From: Lates calcarifer
Lineage: Eukaryota; Chordata; Actinopteri; Centropomidae
Length of the DNA stretch: 64,000 nt
Reading direction: 5' to 3'
Assembly (NCBI RefSeq): GCF_001640805.2
Contig: NC_066838.1
Span: 7,458,601 to 7,522,600, forward strand
The notes below the pieces were generated by a model. The model saw only the letters and a program-made list of their open reading frames with translations. It searched no databases and was not told the origin of the DNA. Of the stretch, positions 27,681-42,600 are shown in pieces (positions within the stretch are counted from its first letter, which is position 1; each line of letters begins with the position of its first letter). The position numbers and the translations under genes are program-made.

Positions 27681-30600
27681 TCTAAACCTACAAACAGTCC
27701 CAGTGAGCCTATGAGCTCTCAATATTGGCACGAAGTGAGTTTCAGGATGAGCTTCTTTGTATCACTGGAAACTGAATCTGAGTCACATCATCTGATTCTG
27801 CATTGATTAAGTTGAATAACTGCATTGACAAATTAAAACTGATCTTGAATTTATCAGTCATCAAATTTGTTCTCTCAATTCAGTTTCAGTTTATTGAGAC
27901 ACACATCTGATCATTGGGAAAGAGCAATCGATTGCAGATTCACAGAACTCCTTTACACATCATTAAGCATAAAATTAAAAGCCTAATGGTGCTCAGGCCA
28001 TATGAGCTAATGTCAATGCTTTGTTAAACTCTACTGTCAAATATTTTCAGTTTTTATCTTCACGTGCTGCAGCTGACAAACAATAGCAACAATTCTACAA
28101 CAACAGCTGTAACCTTAGCATCGGTTGAACAGTCAGAAGATTGTTATAGTAAATGTTTGACAGTCCACTCCCACCATCATCCATGGTCAGAAGAAATATT
28201 CCTCGGTGTTAATCAGTCCCTACAAATCCATGGATCAATGGGAGTGAAAAGTCAAAAACATACAGTGGGTGCTGCCTAGCTGAAAAGGAGTTTTCTCCCT
28301 CATCAACCAGGTGTGTGTCTCAGTGAACTGAATCTGCATTGTGAGAGCTGACTGCGGAAGTATATGGACAGTCGAATTTAGAGTGAGGATCAAATAGTTT
28401 CATAGAAAATGAATTCAGTTCCATAACACCAAATTCAGATTCAAGTTCATTAGAATTCAGTTCCAAACTAATAAATTTCAGATTATTCAGATTTAGATTC
28501 AGTCTGTCAATGCAATTATTCAAGTTAAACAATACAAATTCAAATTCAGTTTTTTAATGTAATTATTCAGTGATTCAGATATAAATGATTCACATTCAGT
28601 TTCTACTGACACATATTTCTGCTCATACTCTGTTTCTGTCTGATGAATAGATAAGCAATCAGTCATCTGGTTTTCAATAATGAGGAGAAAAGACAAGAAG
28701 GGAGGAGGAGAGGCTCCCCACAACGATGGACAGGCCGTCAGAGCCAGAGATTTCAAAGTGGAATTTAATAAGAGCAGTGTGTGGCCTTCCAGCCAATCAC
28801 ACGCTCTGATGTTCCACTGTTAAAGATGCTCCGTCTTCACAGATGAGCCGGCATTAATATTCATTCTGTAAACACACAAGATTGATAATTACGGCGCCTG
28901 AGTGAGAGGTAGAAATTACACAGCCTATCCACAGGTTCCCCGCTCGCCTAAGTGCTACTGCTACTGCTGCCTGAGCCCCTGCCTGCCATACCTGTTTGTC
29001 ATAATTATCAGGTAACCCCCCCCCAAAAGTCTACAGAGAGAGAGATCCTCAGTCTGTGTTCCAGTGCGTAGTTTCAGGTTTGACTCCAGATTGCCTCGAG
29101 GTGTCCAAACAACCACAGGAATCAGATAATATTTCACACCATCAGGACACAAATTCAAGTAAAAATCCACACTGATATTAAAATATCTGTTTTGTGTCAT
29201 TGTTTCCAAATGATAACACAATAGTGTTGCAACTTAGTCAGAGGCTTTAAATATGTGCTGCTGTAATCTCACAATATAACTGTGTTTTTACTACCAAACT
29301 TCCTCCAACTGGCCTGCAGACAGGAAGAGATTTAATTACCAGAAACAGGAAAGTGATGCTATGCTGAGCTGGAGATAGGAGATATGTCATTACTGACCTC
29401 TCTGCTCAACCCAGTGTGTGTGAACTGGGTTGTATGGCAGCTGTATGGCAGGTAAAAGCTGAATCAGGCAATAATTTGACCTGGGGTTCTGTTTACAACC
29501 TGTCTGATTACTGCTCGCTCCATCTCACTTCTTTTTAGAAACGTCACCGTGTCCCCAGGAATATTCATTAGGAGGCTCAAATTTCAACAAGATGGCACAG
29601 TGCTGAACCACCTGTTCAACTAACAACTTCAGATCAGTTCAGTCTAATTGAGGTAGCAATGTTAACTCAACATGTCTGTGATTTTAGAGGCTGCAACATC
29701 TGACACTTGACCTATACTGACTTTAACTGAAAAACAACAACACGATTACAATTGCCAATAAAACAACTAATGTAAAGACGTCTCCTTGGCATCTGCAAAA
29801 TTTTTCACAAATATCTGACATTTTAGAGACAAACTCAAAAAAATAATCAGCACATTAATTGACAACACAAGTTTAAAACAGAGGACAGTTTCAGCATTTT
29901 AAAATGTTTTTGGTCTGCAACAAGACTTCATGTGCTTGTTGTCACTGTTCAGTCAGGATGTGTTTCTTTTTCTCCCTCAGCTACTTCCTCCTCCTCTCTC
30001 TCTCTCCACAGAACGACTGCTGGTCATAGCTTCATGTCATTCATCAACGTCTGAAGTTCACATGGACACATCATACAGACAGTCCCAGTAGCCAAAAAGT
30101 GTTGATATGGAGATCTCAGCTACAGCTTTGCCAAAAATGTCTGAAGCTGTAATCCACAATAAAATGGAGGCATGTGGAATATTAAATAGTGTAAATCAAT
30201 AATCCTGTATGCTTAGAGCACTCCAACATGAAGTTAATTGCATGCATTACCATGCAGGAAGAGCCTCACATTTGATCTCTATAGAAGTATAGTTCATTCT
30301 GAAAGATATTTTCTACCCGACAGATTGCGCTACCCTACTGATAAGTACATATTCTGTCTGTTCAGACAGTGAGAGGAGCAGGATGCAGTAGGTAAATACA
30401 GAGAGCTGAGACTGGTGCACAGGAAACAGCGGCATAGTGGAAAGTCTATGATCAACTTGACATATGTGAATTGGGTTTATCAAACTGCCGACAGAGCTGA
30501 TGACAAGATAGAAGGACACAGAGAATGGTGTGTTTGGGGCCCATCCGTCAGCAGCCCCCCCTCCACTGTCAGCCCCTGACAGAGGGGACGCTGGCTCCGT

Positions 30601-33600
30601 GGTTTTTGTGATGGGCCGCTGACGGGAAGTGTGTTCATGTGTTTCTCTGACATTGTGTGTGTGTGTGTGTGTGTGTGGAGTGTATGGTTATTTACTTGAC
30701 ATGTGAGTAAAGGATGAGTGGCAGGATTTTATGCCTGGTTTAAGTGCATTGAAATCTTACCAGCAGTTCAAGACAACAAAAAAGAGAGAGAGAAATATAA
30801 AGGTAGGCTGTATGGGTGTTATCCTTGGCTGTCAAACAAAATGTATAAACTCTTTCACTTCCACAGCAACAAAAACTGCAACATTTCTGAGAACAGAAAT
30901 AATTGTATTTACAGTAACACCTGAGAAACAAATCATTAGACATAATCTGTCCTAACACACAGGCTGAATCTATACTGAGATACAGAAACAGACTGTGCAC
31001 AGTCAGTAGTTACAGTGCAGTGCTGCAGACCTCACCTGGTGAACGCCAGAAACTGGAACACCAGCAGGTTGCCCTGTAGAGGGTCTTTCTCTTCACGCTG
31101 GGGGTCAAAGGGCACCGGCTCTGTGGGATCCAGCACTTCTGCCACCTGCCCGCTGCAGTCCATTATCTCAGGGAAGCCAGCAGAGTAGAGGTGAGCGAGT
31201 GAGCTCCTGGAGCTGACTGAGGAGGAACTACAGGAGCATGGTTAAATTAGTGAAAAGCTCCAGATTCATGAGTGCACATCAATCATCCCCTGAGCTGAAA
31301 AGACTTGAGTGAACGCCATTCTTGATGCTTTACGAGCAGCAGGAGGTAATGTGTTTAGTCCCCGCTGCACTGGCCTCACTTGGGTGATTTGTAGTTGTAA
31401 ATGAGGCAGAAAAAATGTTTGGATCTGAGTGGAATACGATGCTGTTTTATCATTGTAGAGCGAGCGCTGTTTTATCTTGGATCAGTTCTATTCTGACTCA
31501 AGATGTCTGTCTTTCAGGAGATAACTTCGGTTTATCACTTCATCCTGTTAAATTGAACCCGAATTTCAATATCCGGTCGGACTTGACAAAGAATGCAGTA
31601 AAACAATGATTATACAGCATGAAGATGTCAGCAATATTCAACAACAGCAGCACCACAGGAACACTTACAGGGGAGAGAGGACAGAGCCAAAGTGCTCCCT
31701 CAGGATTTTCTAGTATAATTGGCAGTTATCTCTAATCATAGTGGCCACCTGTTTTTCTGCAACTATGGTAACATTCATAACTTATACTTTCAACGCTGAC
31801 ACCAAACACTGTGGCGATGATAAACACAGCGCACAGATGGCTGGCTAAAGTGCAAGCACAGAAAAATGATGATGTTTGGGCTTATCACAACAGTAACGCT
31901 GCCTGTGTCCGGTCGGTAAACAGCCGAGCCCACAGCGTCAAATCTGTGGAAGAATGAAGCCTTGATCAAACTAATTAAGGCAGCAACAGTAAAGAAGACA
32001 GCTGATTGGGTTTTCCTCTGTGGCTGTGTCAATTTCATGCCTTCCCTCTCTTCCCGATCGCTCAGAGTTATAGCTTAATTTAGCCCCAGTAGATTAATAT
32101 TCAGGCCATCGTTTTTTATTTCAAAAGGGGCTCAATCAGATATGCACAGCAACTTCAATTAAACTTCTTTAGACTTCATTGTTCTTCTCATAGAAGTGGG
32201 TCATTCCACAGCAAACACAGTCAGAGAGATGTTTTGGCTCTGAGTGAAGAGGCAGAGATGTTTCAGCCCACTGAACTGAACAGCATCGTGTCTGGATCCA
32301 AACTCTGGGATTGGGAAACTGTTTCGATGCCAGCTGCTTATTTACACACTCTCTTTACTAATGCAATGTCTTGTTTCGGAGTTACTGTGCCCGTTATTTT
32401 CAGGGTGTCCCACCTCAGCAGGCCTGGCTTCCATTATCATATCCTCTCCAATCTCTATTATTGTTGCATGTAAACTGTGAGCTCAATTCATTGCATCCTG
32501 CTCCACTAAATCAAATCCAGAACTGCTCCTTACAGGTGGATTTAATAATGAGTTTTCAGGCTAACAAACAATGCTGAGACCATTACCCAAAGTGGGATGT
32601 AAAGGCTGACAAAACGATTTCTTTAAATTGGCTCTGAGCTGAATTCTCCAATGCTGCTATAGTAGCCAGTGCACACAAGCTGCCAATTAGTGAGCCGATC
32701 GATATCCCTCTGTAGATAGCAAGGCAGTGAACTATTGTGGTAATGAAGGACTGTACCAGTGTTCACGTCCAGATACCAGGCCAGATAAAACAGGAACACG
32801 TTAAAGGATGCTTAAAGTGACTTCATTCAATAATGTCTCCCATCAAACACGAGTAACACCCAGGTCACCCTCACATGCTGCAGTGGAGAGCTTCATCAAA
32901 CCAGAAAATGATCACAGAAAATACAAGGAGAAAAAGAAGAAATGTTCTAAAAACTTGAGTTCCATATCTATTAATCTAGGAAGGCCGGGTACTGGTTTCA
33001 TATGTCTTAACGTCCTTTTTACACTGGATCGCTGACCAACAATTCAATTCCACTCAAGTCAGTATTCAGCTAATGGATTTTCAAGGTTAACCATTGTGAG
33101 CATCCATCATTATACTGCCCAGTGCTCAAGGCTTCACAACAGCTGGCCTCTTTATTGCAATTCAAATTATACAGCTGATGCCAACACCAACATACATGCA
33201 GTGGTATTTCCTCTCCTCCTCAAACAGGATCAGGGTGTCAGAGAGGAGAATGGTCCCACATACTGGATTTAGTTTAGTTTATGCAAATGACTGAGATTAA
33301 CATGAGTAATGATTATTCAGAGGCAGAGAAGAGAGCATGACACAAAACTACATGTTTAAGGAAATAATGTCCACCATGCTTTATGTATTCTGTCCTGTGC
33401 TACTCAGAGTAAAATCAATTTACAAGTAATGTTATACAACATAATGAGATACAGCAGAAGCCATCACTTATTCCTCAGGACATTTGGCTATTTATTTATT
33501 TTACTATTATTTATTCTATTATAACTCACAGTATGTTTTTGCTTTTTAACCTGATCATGTTTGTTCATGGGGGTTTTGTACAGCATAAAGACCTCTTGAC

Positions 33601-36600
33601 TACCTGGGACAGATGATTGGCCATATCTAAACCAGACAGTGGGGAGAGCTCACCTGGGCACATTCATCCCCAGAGTGATGACAGGGGCGTGGACAGGGGT
33701 GAAGGGCAGCTCCTGAAGCTGGTCTCCTTCATTCTGACCCGAGGGTGACGCATCCCCCTCCTGCTGAAGGTCCATTTCCAGGTGGGCAATGTTGCTGACA
33801 GCTGAGCAAGCCTGGAACAAAATGTTAAGATGCAGATGAAGGAAATGATCAGTAACCCCTGGCCTTGACCGACATGTGAAGTGGTTCAAAGTCTAGGGGT
33901 TTTTACCCCACTGTAAGTCGACATGTTTGGAAGCCAAAGGATAAACAGGATGACGTCTGAATCTCAGAACTGTGGTCTGCTATTCTTATTTCCATATGAC
34001 GTGTGTGGACAACCAGGAGATGTCTGAAGCAGAAGGTATGACTTCTTGTCATCAATCACTTCCTACAAGCTGCCTTGCCAATTCTAAAATCACTACTTAC
34101 AATGTGTTGGTTTGAACTGGACAGATTTGACGTCTGTCCTCCTGGATGAATATTAACTCTCTGTATGTTTCGTCTCTGCCGTTTTATCACTTGTGTTTTA
34201 CTCTACTGGATTTCATCTGCTTGTGTGTCCCTTGTTTTCTGCAAAGACCTCTACTGTACAACACACCTATGTTGAAAATACTCCATAAATAAAGTTGACA
34301 AGTAGATAATACATCACCAGGAGAAAGTGGTAAGGTGTGCCAATGCAATTTCTTAAGGTTTCGAAGAGCAGAATACCTGGGATAGATGGTAAGGAGATGA
34401 ATCAGCTCAGATAATAACCTTTGGAGCACAGAATGTGGAGTATGCAAGATTCTATATAAGTGGATTCATTGGAAGCAGCGGACTTTCAAAAGTCCAGTGA
34501 CCTTCACTCAGTTTCTACCCAGTGTACAAAACAGGCTTTAACACATCACAGGAGCTCCTGCAAATATATGTCTTACAGCATTAAACACCATTTTGTTCCA
34601 TATGGTTTGTTTACAAATCCCACAAAAAGAGCAATCTTTGTCCATCTCTCAGTACATTTCCATCTCCTTACTCTGTCTGTGGCCCCAAGCCCATTGGTTC
34701 TCAGTGAAGATGCAAATCTTTCAAAGTGGGTCACAAATATCCAGTTTAATCGATCGTTTAAACAAACAGTAATTTACAGAAACAGCTGGGCACCGTAGTC
34801 TTTATCAAATGTCACTTACACATAGAGAGAAGAGTGCATTTGTTAGAGACTGTTTTCAGCCTTAAATGAATACACATTTGGTGCACTGGTAATTAGTTAG
34901 TGTTTGTGGTACTGACTCATAATGCTCATGTTCATCACAGTGAAGGAACATCAGGTCACACAGTCCAGTCTTGTGCAGATCACTGATGTGTTTTAGAACG
35001 ACAGAGTTTTATGGCACAGAGGAATAAACTGTATCAGGCTTTGGATACACAGATAAAGAAAGATGAATTAATTGTTGGGTTTTGATCTTTTCATGGGATT
35101 TGCTGACAATAACAAACATAGGACAAGCCTAATTTTTAAAAATAACATGAAGATTTTTCACTTCATTTTACAGATTTAGGAATTTCCAGGTAATGTCTGA
35201 AGACATAATTTTGAAGAAAGTAGAGAATAGAGACGATGTTCAACTGGTATCAGTTTGAGTTAATAGGCAGTGTAATCTAGAGAACCTTACAGTCAGTGCA
35301 CAGCAAGCTAACTGTCAACACAGGCAGGCAAACAGTTCAACATATACAGTTACACACAGTAAGTGTTCATTAACACATGAAGGCTGATGAATGTTGTCTT
35401 TACTTTGAATGGAGGATATCATTATTTTGCTAAGGACCCATAAAGTGAAGCATTAACTTCCTATTTTTATGTGAAGATGACTGTGGTAACTTTTAATTTA
35501 ACCAAAATGCCACTGACAGTCAACTTCTCATTTTAATTAAAATAAAAGCAAACAGAACTCCAGTCCTTAGTGATGAGTTAAACACCAACAACTTATTATG
35601 TTTTCACTTAGAGACGGTCTTTCATTTAAGCTGCATTTTCAGTTACTAACATTCTCACGTTTAACAATATAATTTCTTGTTATCCTTTTTTGCTGTTTTA
35701 GCATTCTACTTCACTATATAAACTATTTAGGAAAAGAAAAAGAACAGTTAATGCCTGTGGATCAATTTAACATTTCTAAATGTTTTGTGGCAAACATTAA
35801 TCCCTTCTTCACTGTCACCGACACACACGTGGCTGGAGGGGTATTAGCACAGATAATTAGCTAAGGAGTGCTAATGGTGTCATTTTCCAGTCAAGTATCT
35901 TTTCCTGGTCTTTGATACATGTGAACGGTTCAGCTTATCAGAGGGCATGCATGGCTGTACACATTATTGAGCTTTCCATCAAACATGCTGGTAATGACCT
36001 CAAGCAAAGTCACGCCGCAACAGCATACAACATCCACATCCATGTTCCCTTCTGATCAAACAGCCTGTGATATAATAACCTGAGACGATGCCAATGCATG
36101 TTGCAGGAGCCTTAGCAAGTTTAAAAGGCTCAGAGTAATGGCCTCATACTGTAACTGAACCTGCTGCCATCGAGCCTGTGCGGTAAAATGACATGACTAA
36201 CTGCTTTTTATAGGGAGGTGTGTTCAGGTCATGGACAAGGACACAGAGAGGTTTCAACAATAAATTCTGCAAACTGATTTAATGACTCAATATATGCAAA
36301 GAGACTGTCACAGAAACTTACTGACAGTATCATAACTGAGAACTAATGGCAGCCAGTGGACTAAGGATATAATGGATCATACTTATACCATGACTTTAAT
36401 ATTGACAGTGTTTTCTGATGCCACTGAATGAAGAACATTCGACACAGCATCAGCTGCAGAATATGAACCACAACCAAACTATGGTCACCTGGATGTAGAA
36501 GACATTGTAAAGTTGAATTAATTTTTGAGGCTACGACCTCAGGTAACATTGATGTGTCACTGATATGACTGAGTCAGTTAATTTTATGACAGTTACACTA

Positions 36601-39600
36601 TGTTTTAGCATTTGTCAGTATGTCATGATGTCCACAAAGACATATCAGCTTGCTTTAACTTTGATAATGTGAAGATTAACATTCTACATATCCCCAAAGG
36701 CTACTCACAACTAATGCATCATATTATTTTACTTTAAGGTGGGTAAAGTATCTAAAAATACTTCAAGTGAACAAGGTGTTCCAGACAACTAAATTGTTGT
36801 TATGGTAAAACAGTTCAGTATTTCTCCTCCTGCCCAACAGCAGGGATAAAAAGATCAAATTTAAAAAAAAAAAAAAAAAAACATTCAACTGACTAAAATA
36901 TTAATGTTATCATTTATAAAATAACAATTAATCCTAAAATTATTTTAAAGAGTTTTAATGGTTTTAATTAATGGTAATTCCAGGCTAAGGCTAGAATATT
37001 ATTTATGTATCTATTAGGGTACAGTGGTTAATTTGAGTCCAAATGTCAGATTACAAGTACTCTAACTTTGAGATTTGGAAGTCAGCCTGTAGAGTAGGAT
37101 CTCTACTTATAGGAGAAACAATGATGCTTTGGTAGATATAGAACATTAGATTTGGTTTATACATGGAAAGAAATCAAGATATATCTGAACACGTAAGCAC
37201 ACATACAATACATTTCCCACTTCTACCTGTGTCATATTACAGGGTATATAGAATGCATATTGCATGAAACCTAACCAAAAATACTAAAACACTGGTTGTT
37301 CTTGACTGTGGACTCCCAGAGTAGCTATAGATATATATAAAATAGATAAGTTGCTCTGACAGTTTTTCCACAGTACACTATCAGTGTAGTATACAGATGT
37401 CTTATGTATGTTTTTGCTTTTTGAATGTCTGAAGTTTCAGATGTCTTCTTCTTATGTTTCTATTCTGAGTTAGTTTTTATGCTTAGATAAGGTTAGAATG
37501 TGATAGATTAGTAGAGTTAAGTGGTTTCTCTTATCATCATCTTCTCTTAAATGAGATTGAATGAAGACCAGATGTTTTCATGACATGTGAACCATTTTTA
37601 TTGTTCAGAGCTGTGAGAGAGATCATATGCTCGATCCTCACAGCTACTGCAGTGCTTGTCGATCTGACTATTGTAATAATTATACAAGTAGTCATGTAGC
37701 GAGATCTTTCTCATCTTCACATCGACATCACCATATACACATCAGTCTTTCAAAACCAAATTCAATTGTGCCTTTTTTAGCCATGTTGTGCTTCTGACTA
37801 TTGTTATCTCCAGTAAGCCTGATCCACAGTTCCTGGATTATTCCTGCAATATGATTCACAGCTTAAGCTATATGGATTATGAAAGAAACCCATTAAAGCT
37901 ACTGCTGTCTAGTTAGAATATGAGCAAAGTCGTTCTTAGCTCAGCTGAGGCATAAAAGCAGGTGGACGGGCCAGGACAGCTCTGAGACAGCACCTATACA
38001 ATCCACTGTGATAGGAAAGAATAAAACTTATAGAGAGGCCCACAACAATATCTCATCTAAAAACCTACAACAGCATGACCCACATCCTGTGTTATCATTA
38101 GATTTACCTTCTGGACAAACTACTGAGACAGAATCCCAGTGTACCTCAGACCCAGCAACACCCTTAGACAGAAACTGGTTCATCCCAAGGACAAGACTCC
38201 CTAACACAAGCTGAGCAATCTTGTATATGCTGTGCAATGCGAAGAGTGCTCAGACCTATACATAGGAGAGACCAAAAAACCACTCCACAAGCTCATTGCA
38301 CAGCATAGGAGAGCCACCTAATCAGGACAAGACCTGGCTGTTCATATACATCTAAAGGAGAAGGGACACTCCTTCAAGGACATTAACGTATACATTTTGA
38401 CTATGACATGGTAGCAGGGTGGGTTACAACTCTCAGGACCAGCTCCAAGAGGTTAAATACCTGGGACTACCTAACCAGGCTCTAGAACTGAGTAAGCCTT
38501 TTCGGATGAGAGGTGAAACATCTTCAAGAAACCTGAAAGAAGTCCAGTTGACTTCAACTCCAGCACTTAAGACTACTTCAACTGAACAGTTACTGTAAGT
38601 ACAACCAGGCTGAATTCAGACATCCAGAACATCCTTCCAGACCCTTCCACCCAGCAGAAAATGGATGGATAGCTGGATAGATGGACACAGACTGATGATA
38701 TAAAGCATGGTAAAGACAAAATAAGTCAGACATCATTTAGATATAAACCACCACATAACAGATACCCTGTGGAGTTTTCTCTCTACATGTATATTCAATG
38801 TTACTCACCAAAAACTTATTGTGTGTTACATTGTCTTCTTCCTAACCAAACATTTGTAGATCACTGTCAAACCACTGGCAGGACTGTGTATCATATTAGG
38901 GTAAAACAGAATGGTTTAGATTTTGTATTAACTTGTCATCTCTTATCACATCATAATCATCCTCGTACTTGCGACAGACAGAGACATAAATTGCCAAAGT
39001 GAATTCCTTTTGAAACCATTTAAAAATACACTCAGAGATGGATTAGATGGGTCAAGATCTCTGCATTAGTTATATTCATGGCAACTATTAATGCATTAAA
39101 TCCTGCCTCCTGTTGCAGCCTGGTGGCCACACAGACTCAATGTGAACATAGCAGGTACGACTGAAACTGTTCTGGTCCACAAGGGTGGACATTTAGATTT
39201 ATTCAAACAGATAAATGAGTAAAGTATTAACATAATTTCAGCAAAGTTACTCTCCATGAGATGTGGCATGAAGAGGGGAAAGAGATCTCCTGTATGATCA
39301 GAAAAACAGTTCATACAACCATCCAACGCTTCAGCATGTGACAGAACTGACACATTTACAGCAGCCAAATAAATCTCTATACCGCTCAAACAGCAGCAAT
39401 ATGCTGTTATGATGATGGTTTTTCTACATCAAAGAGACATAGAGCATATCATCTGAGAAGGTACAAACTGACTTTGATGAGCATAGAAAGATTCAGGGTT
39501 AATCCCAGGATTAGAGCTTTATGATTTCCTTTCCATTCTGTGAGATTTTATTCTCTCTCCTGTGCCTTGTGCTCATTCCCAAATATATTCATCTTTGTGG

Positions 39601-42600
39601 GTGAAAATGCTCTAAATTAGCAAAGACAAAGTGCCTCTCAAAGGCAAAATGGCTCTATCTGCTGATTCTCAACAGTAAACACGTACAACCTGGGAGGAAC
39701 AGGTTAGCCTCATGTCATTTCAAGAAATTATTAACATCAGCACAGTATAGCTGACTCTCTTTTCTGCTGTCCCCTGGCTGCAGTGACACAACTTTGTTCA
39801 GATGCATAAAGCTTGTTAGCACATAGACCCAGACAGATGTATTCTCTGATAATATTCCCACCACCGTTTCTGTGCTAGTTCATTGGGATTTATTAGATGA
39901 AAGAGGCATTGGCTAAGAACTTTTTCTATTTGTTTTGACCTCATAGGAGAGCCAAAGTGTTGTAGTGGTTATATTTTTAAAACTATTTCAACCAAGCATG
40001 AAATGAAAAACATCTGTGACCTCCTCAAAGGCCATGAATTACATTTCACAATGGAACTGACACAGAAATGAGGCAGCTAAACCTGGAACAAAAGGTTAAA
40101 TCATTAACAAAAGTCATCCTGGACAAGGCAGATTAAACATATTTTCCCAGAAGGTAAAACAGGAGGTTATGGAGGATACTGGATACCTTAAGAAAATTGA
40201 AGTCCCCTTCGTGAAAAGATTTGAAGAGTCAAGTCAAAGAATAATGTTTCTTTTGATTATAAAGATGAAAAGGAGCAACTCCAGCACCTCCAGCAGCTTC
40301 AGCAGCTCCTGAGACAAAGAGTGTGCAGCTTTCTGTGTGTGTGTGTGGTGTGTGTCCACAGGTCTGAGGCTGCAGAGGTGTGTGTGTGTCTTTGAACTCT
40401 AGTGTTTGTGCACAGACTCAGGAATGTTTCAAGGCTCAGGTAACATGTTCTAGTGTTGTATCTGAATGTGCACATTGTGTGTTAATACGATTCCATTTAG
40501 CTTAGTGCTTGTGTGTTTTCCTCAGTGTGCGTGAGTGTACGGGGGTGGAAATCTTACGACATGTGACAGCTGGTGGGCCGATGCCAACGGGGAAGGATGG
40601 AGCAGAGAAGGAAACGACTGTTGCCACGGCAACGCGGAGCTGGAGTGGCTGATGGTCGGGTAGCGTGAAGTAGCTGCCAGCTGAGACAGCGAGAGCTGCG
40701 GAGAAACAATGCAAATGATTCACTGTTATTATTATGATTATGAACAACAGGGCTCAGGAATATAGTTTACGCCTCAGAGACACATGTGCCGTCTCTGATG
40801 ACAACAGCAGACCATTACACTGCTGTAGCACCCTTAAACCCCGTCTCTCTCCACCCGCTCCTCCACCCACGTCCTCTGAGCGCTGTCATCCCCCAGCAGG
40901 TCAAATTCAAAACAGTTTGTCTGCTCCCCTCTGCCTCTGAAGTCTTTTGACTGGAGACAAAAGAGAGTGTTGGTGTGATCTGAGAGCTGCTGAGGCTGGT
41001 AAACAGGAGTATCAATCAGAGCAGATAGTGAACTTTTATTAATGGTGAAATATGATCTAAAAACAGCCGAGCAGCACCGCCCCTCCACCTGAACAGAAGG
41101 TTAAGATCTGTTCAGCCTGAACCATACATAACAGTTCAGGGACAGATGTTCCACCAACGTTAAGATGTTTAATTAACCACATCTGCAGAGAGAACCAGAC
41201 TTTAGAGACTCTGCATCAGTCAAATGCCTCAAACCAGCTTCTGCCCTTATTCTGTGAAAAAATGAAATCTAAAACTCATTCATACAGACTCAGCAATCCA
41301 GGTTTGACAAACCAGGTGATTATATTCCACAGTGAGTCTTTTTGGTATAAAACTCTTTATTTTATAGATGCAGCTCATCTTGCACCATCACATGCATTTT
41401 ATGGCTTTGGAGAGCAGGATATGTGCTGGTGACTTGACAGTTACTTTCATTAGAAGAGCCGTCATGCTAGCTTTTAATGTGTCTGCCTGATGACCAGAAC
41501 TTAAAAAATATGTTTAAAAAGAAATTTCACATGAAGCCTTCTAATCATTGCAGTTTTCTGCCACTTATCTACTTTCCATATGCAGAGACAGCAGAGTAGG
41601 TAGAGGAGCTTAGACATCCTCTCCCTGGTCCTGAGGCAGAGCAGACTCCACAGATACATTACACCTCTGGCATCAGTCTGCCACCAGGTTTCCTCCAGGA
41701 GGATGTCCACAGGATGGATGTACAGGAAACATCCTGATCAGATGCCCGGACCACATTTATTGGCTCTATCAGGATGTCTGAGCCCTTCAACTTTCCCCCC
41801 AGGTTGACTTCATTTGGCTTTTTCATCACCTGACTGAACATGGTTGACCAAACATCCCCTGGACTTTCCTACTTTACTGCTATGCTGTTTTATCCCAAAC
41901 AGGAGTGGTAGCTTAATTTGAATTGTAAGGACGCCATACGTTGATAAAGAACTACTTTAGAGACACTTGGATAAAAATGAAATTAAATGTCACGTTCCAC
42001 CAGTAAATCCAAATTTATTTTGTGGATATCTTCTCTGTTGCTGCCCACTTCATAATTTAGGCCAATAACCTGGGTGATGCTAACTACGAGGCTCTTCTAC
42101 TGATTATCACAAAAAAAGATATAAAACTGGAGATATAAAACACTGCTGCCTGTGCAGTAGATTTTTTTACTGTGAAAATCTGAACATTAGAGTTTATCTT
42201 GGTTGTGGCCAATATTCCTCAGTCATCTGACTGTGTCTCAGCCTCGTCTGACGTCTGTTTGTGACTGTTATTGAATCAGCTGAGGTCAAAACAAATGGTT
42301 CTCTGGGAGGCAGTAAAGATACAGCATTGAAACATATTGAGCTGTAAAAGAGGAGATGTCCACTCACCTATTGATCTGTTGGACATGCATACACTCACTG
42401 ACTCTGCTACACTTGTGAGGACTTTACATTGATTTATATTCAGGAGATGAGAACAGATCAAACAATCCACCCAAAACTTCTTCCATATCAAATACAAATT
42501 TATATCTACATGTTTACCCTAACCTTGATTATAGAGACCATAACACCTTACAGACCAGTACTCCCCTTGCAGCTTTAAAGTTAGAGAAACCAGCGTTTTC

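Larger units (their letters stand above)
26932..31035 (-). other. nphp4 intron F-G
   Basis: 4104 nt. It contains CA repeats at 27635-27678, a decayed ATTCAG-rich stretch around 28365-28610 and a GT repeat at 30655-30677. No gene was seen. Confidence 0.8.
33812..40557 (-). other. nphp4 intron D-E
   Basis: 6746 nt. It contains a 19-base poly-A run (36863-36881) and a Penelope-like remnant (about 38195-38590). The rest is unique AT-rich DNA with no gene seen. Confidence 0.8.

Noticed and set aside
40502..40747. 81-codon minus-strand frame reading [12 protein letters not shown]
   Set aside because: It overlaps exon D in another frame. The phase from exon C and similarity to LSISQLAAS support the other frame.
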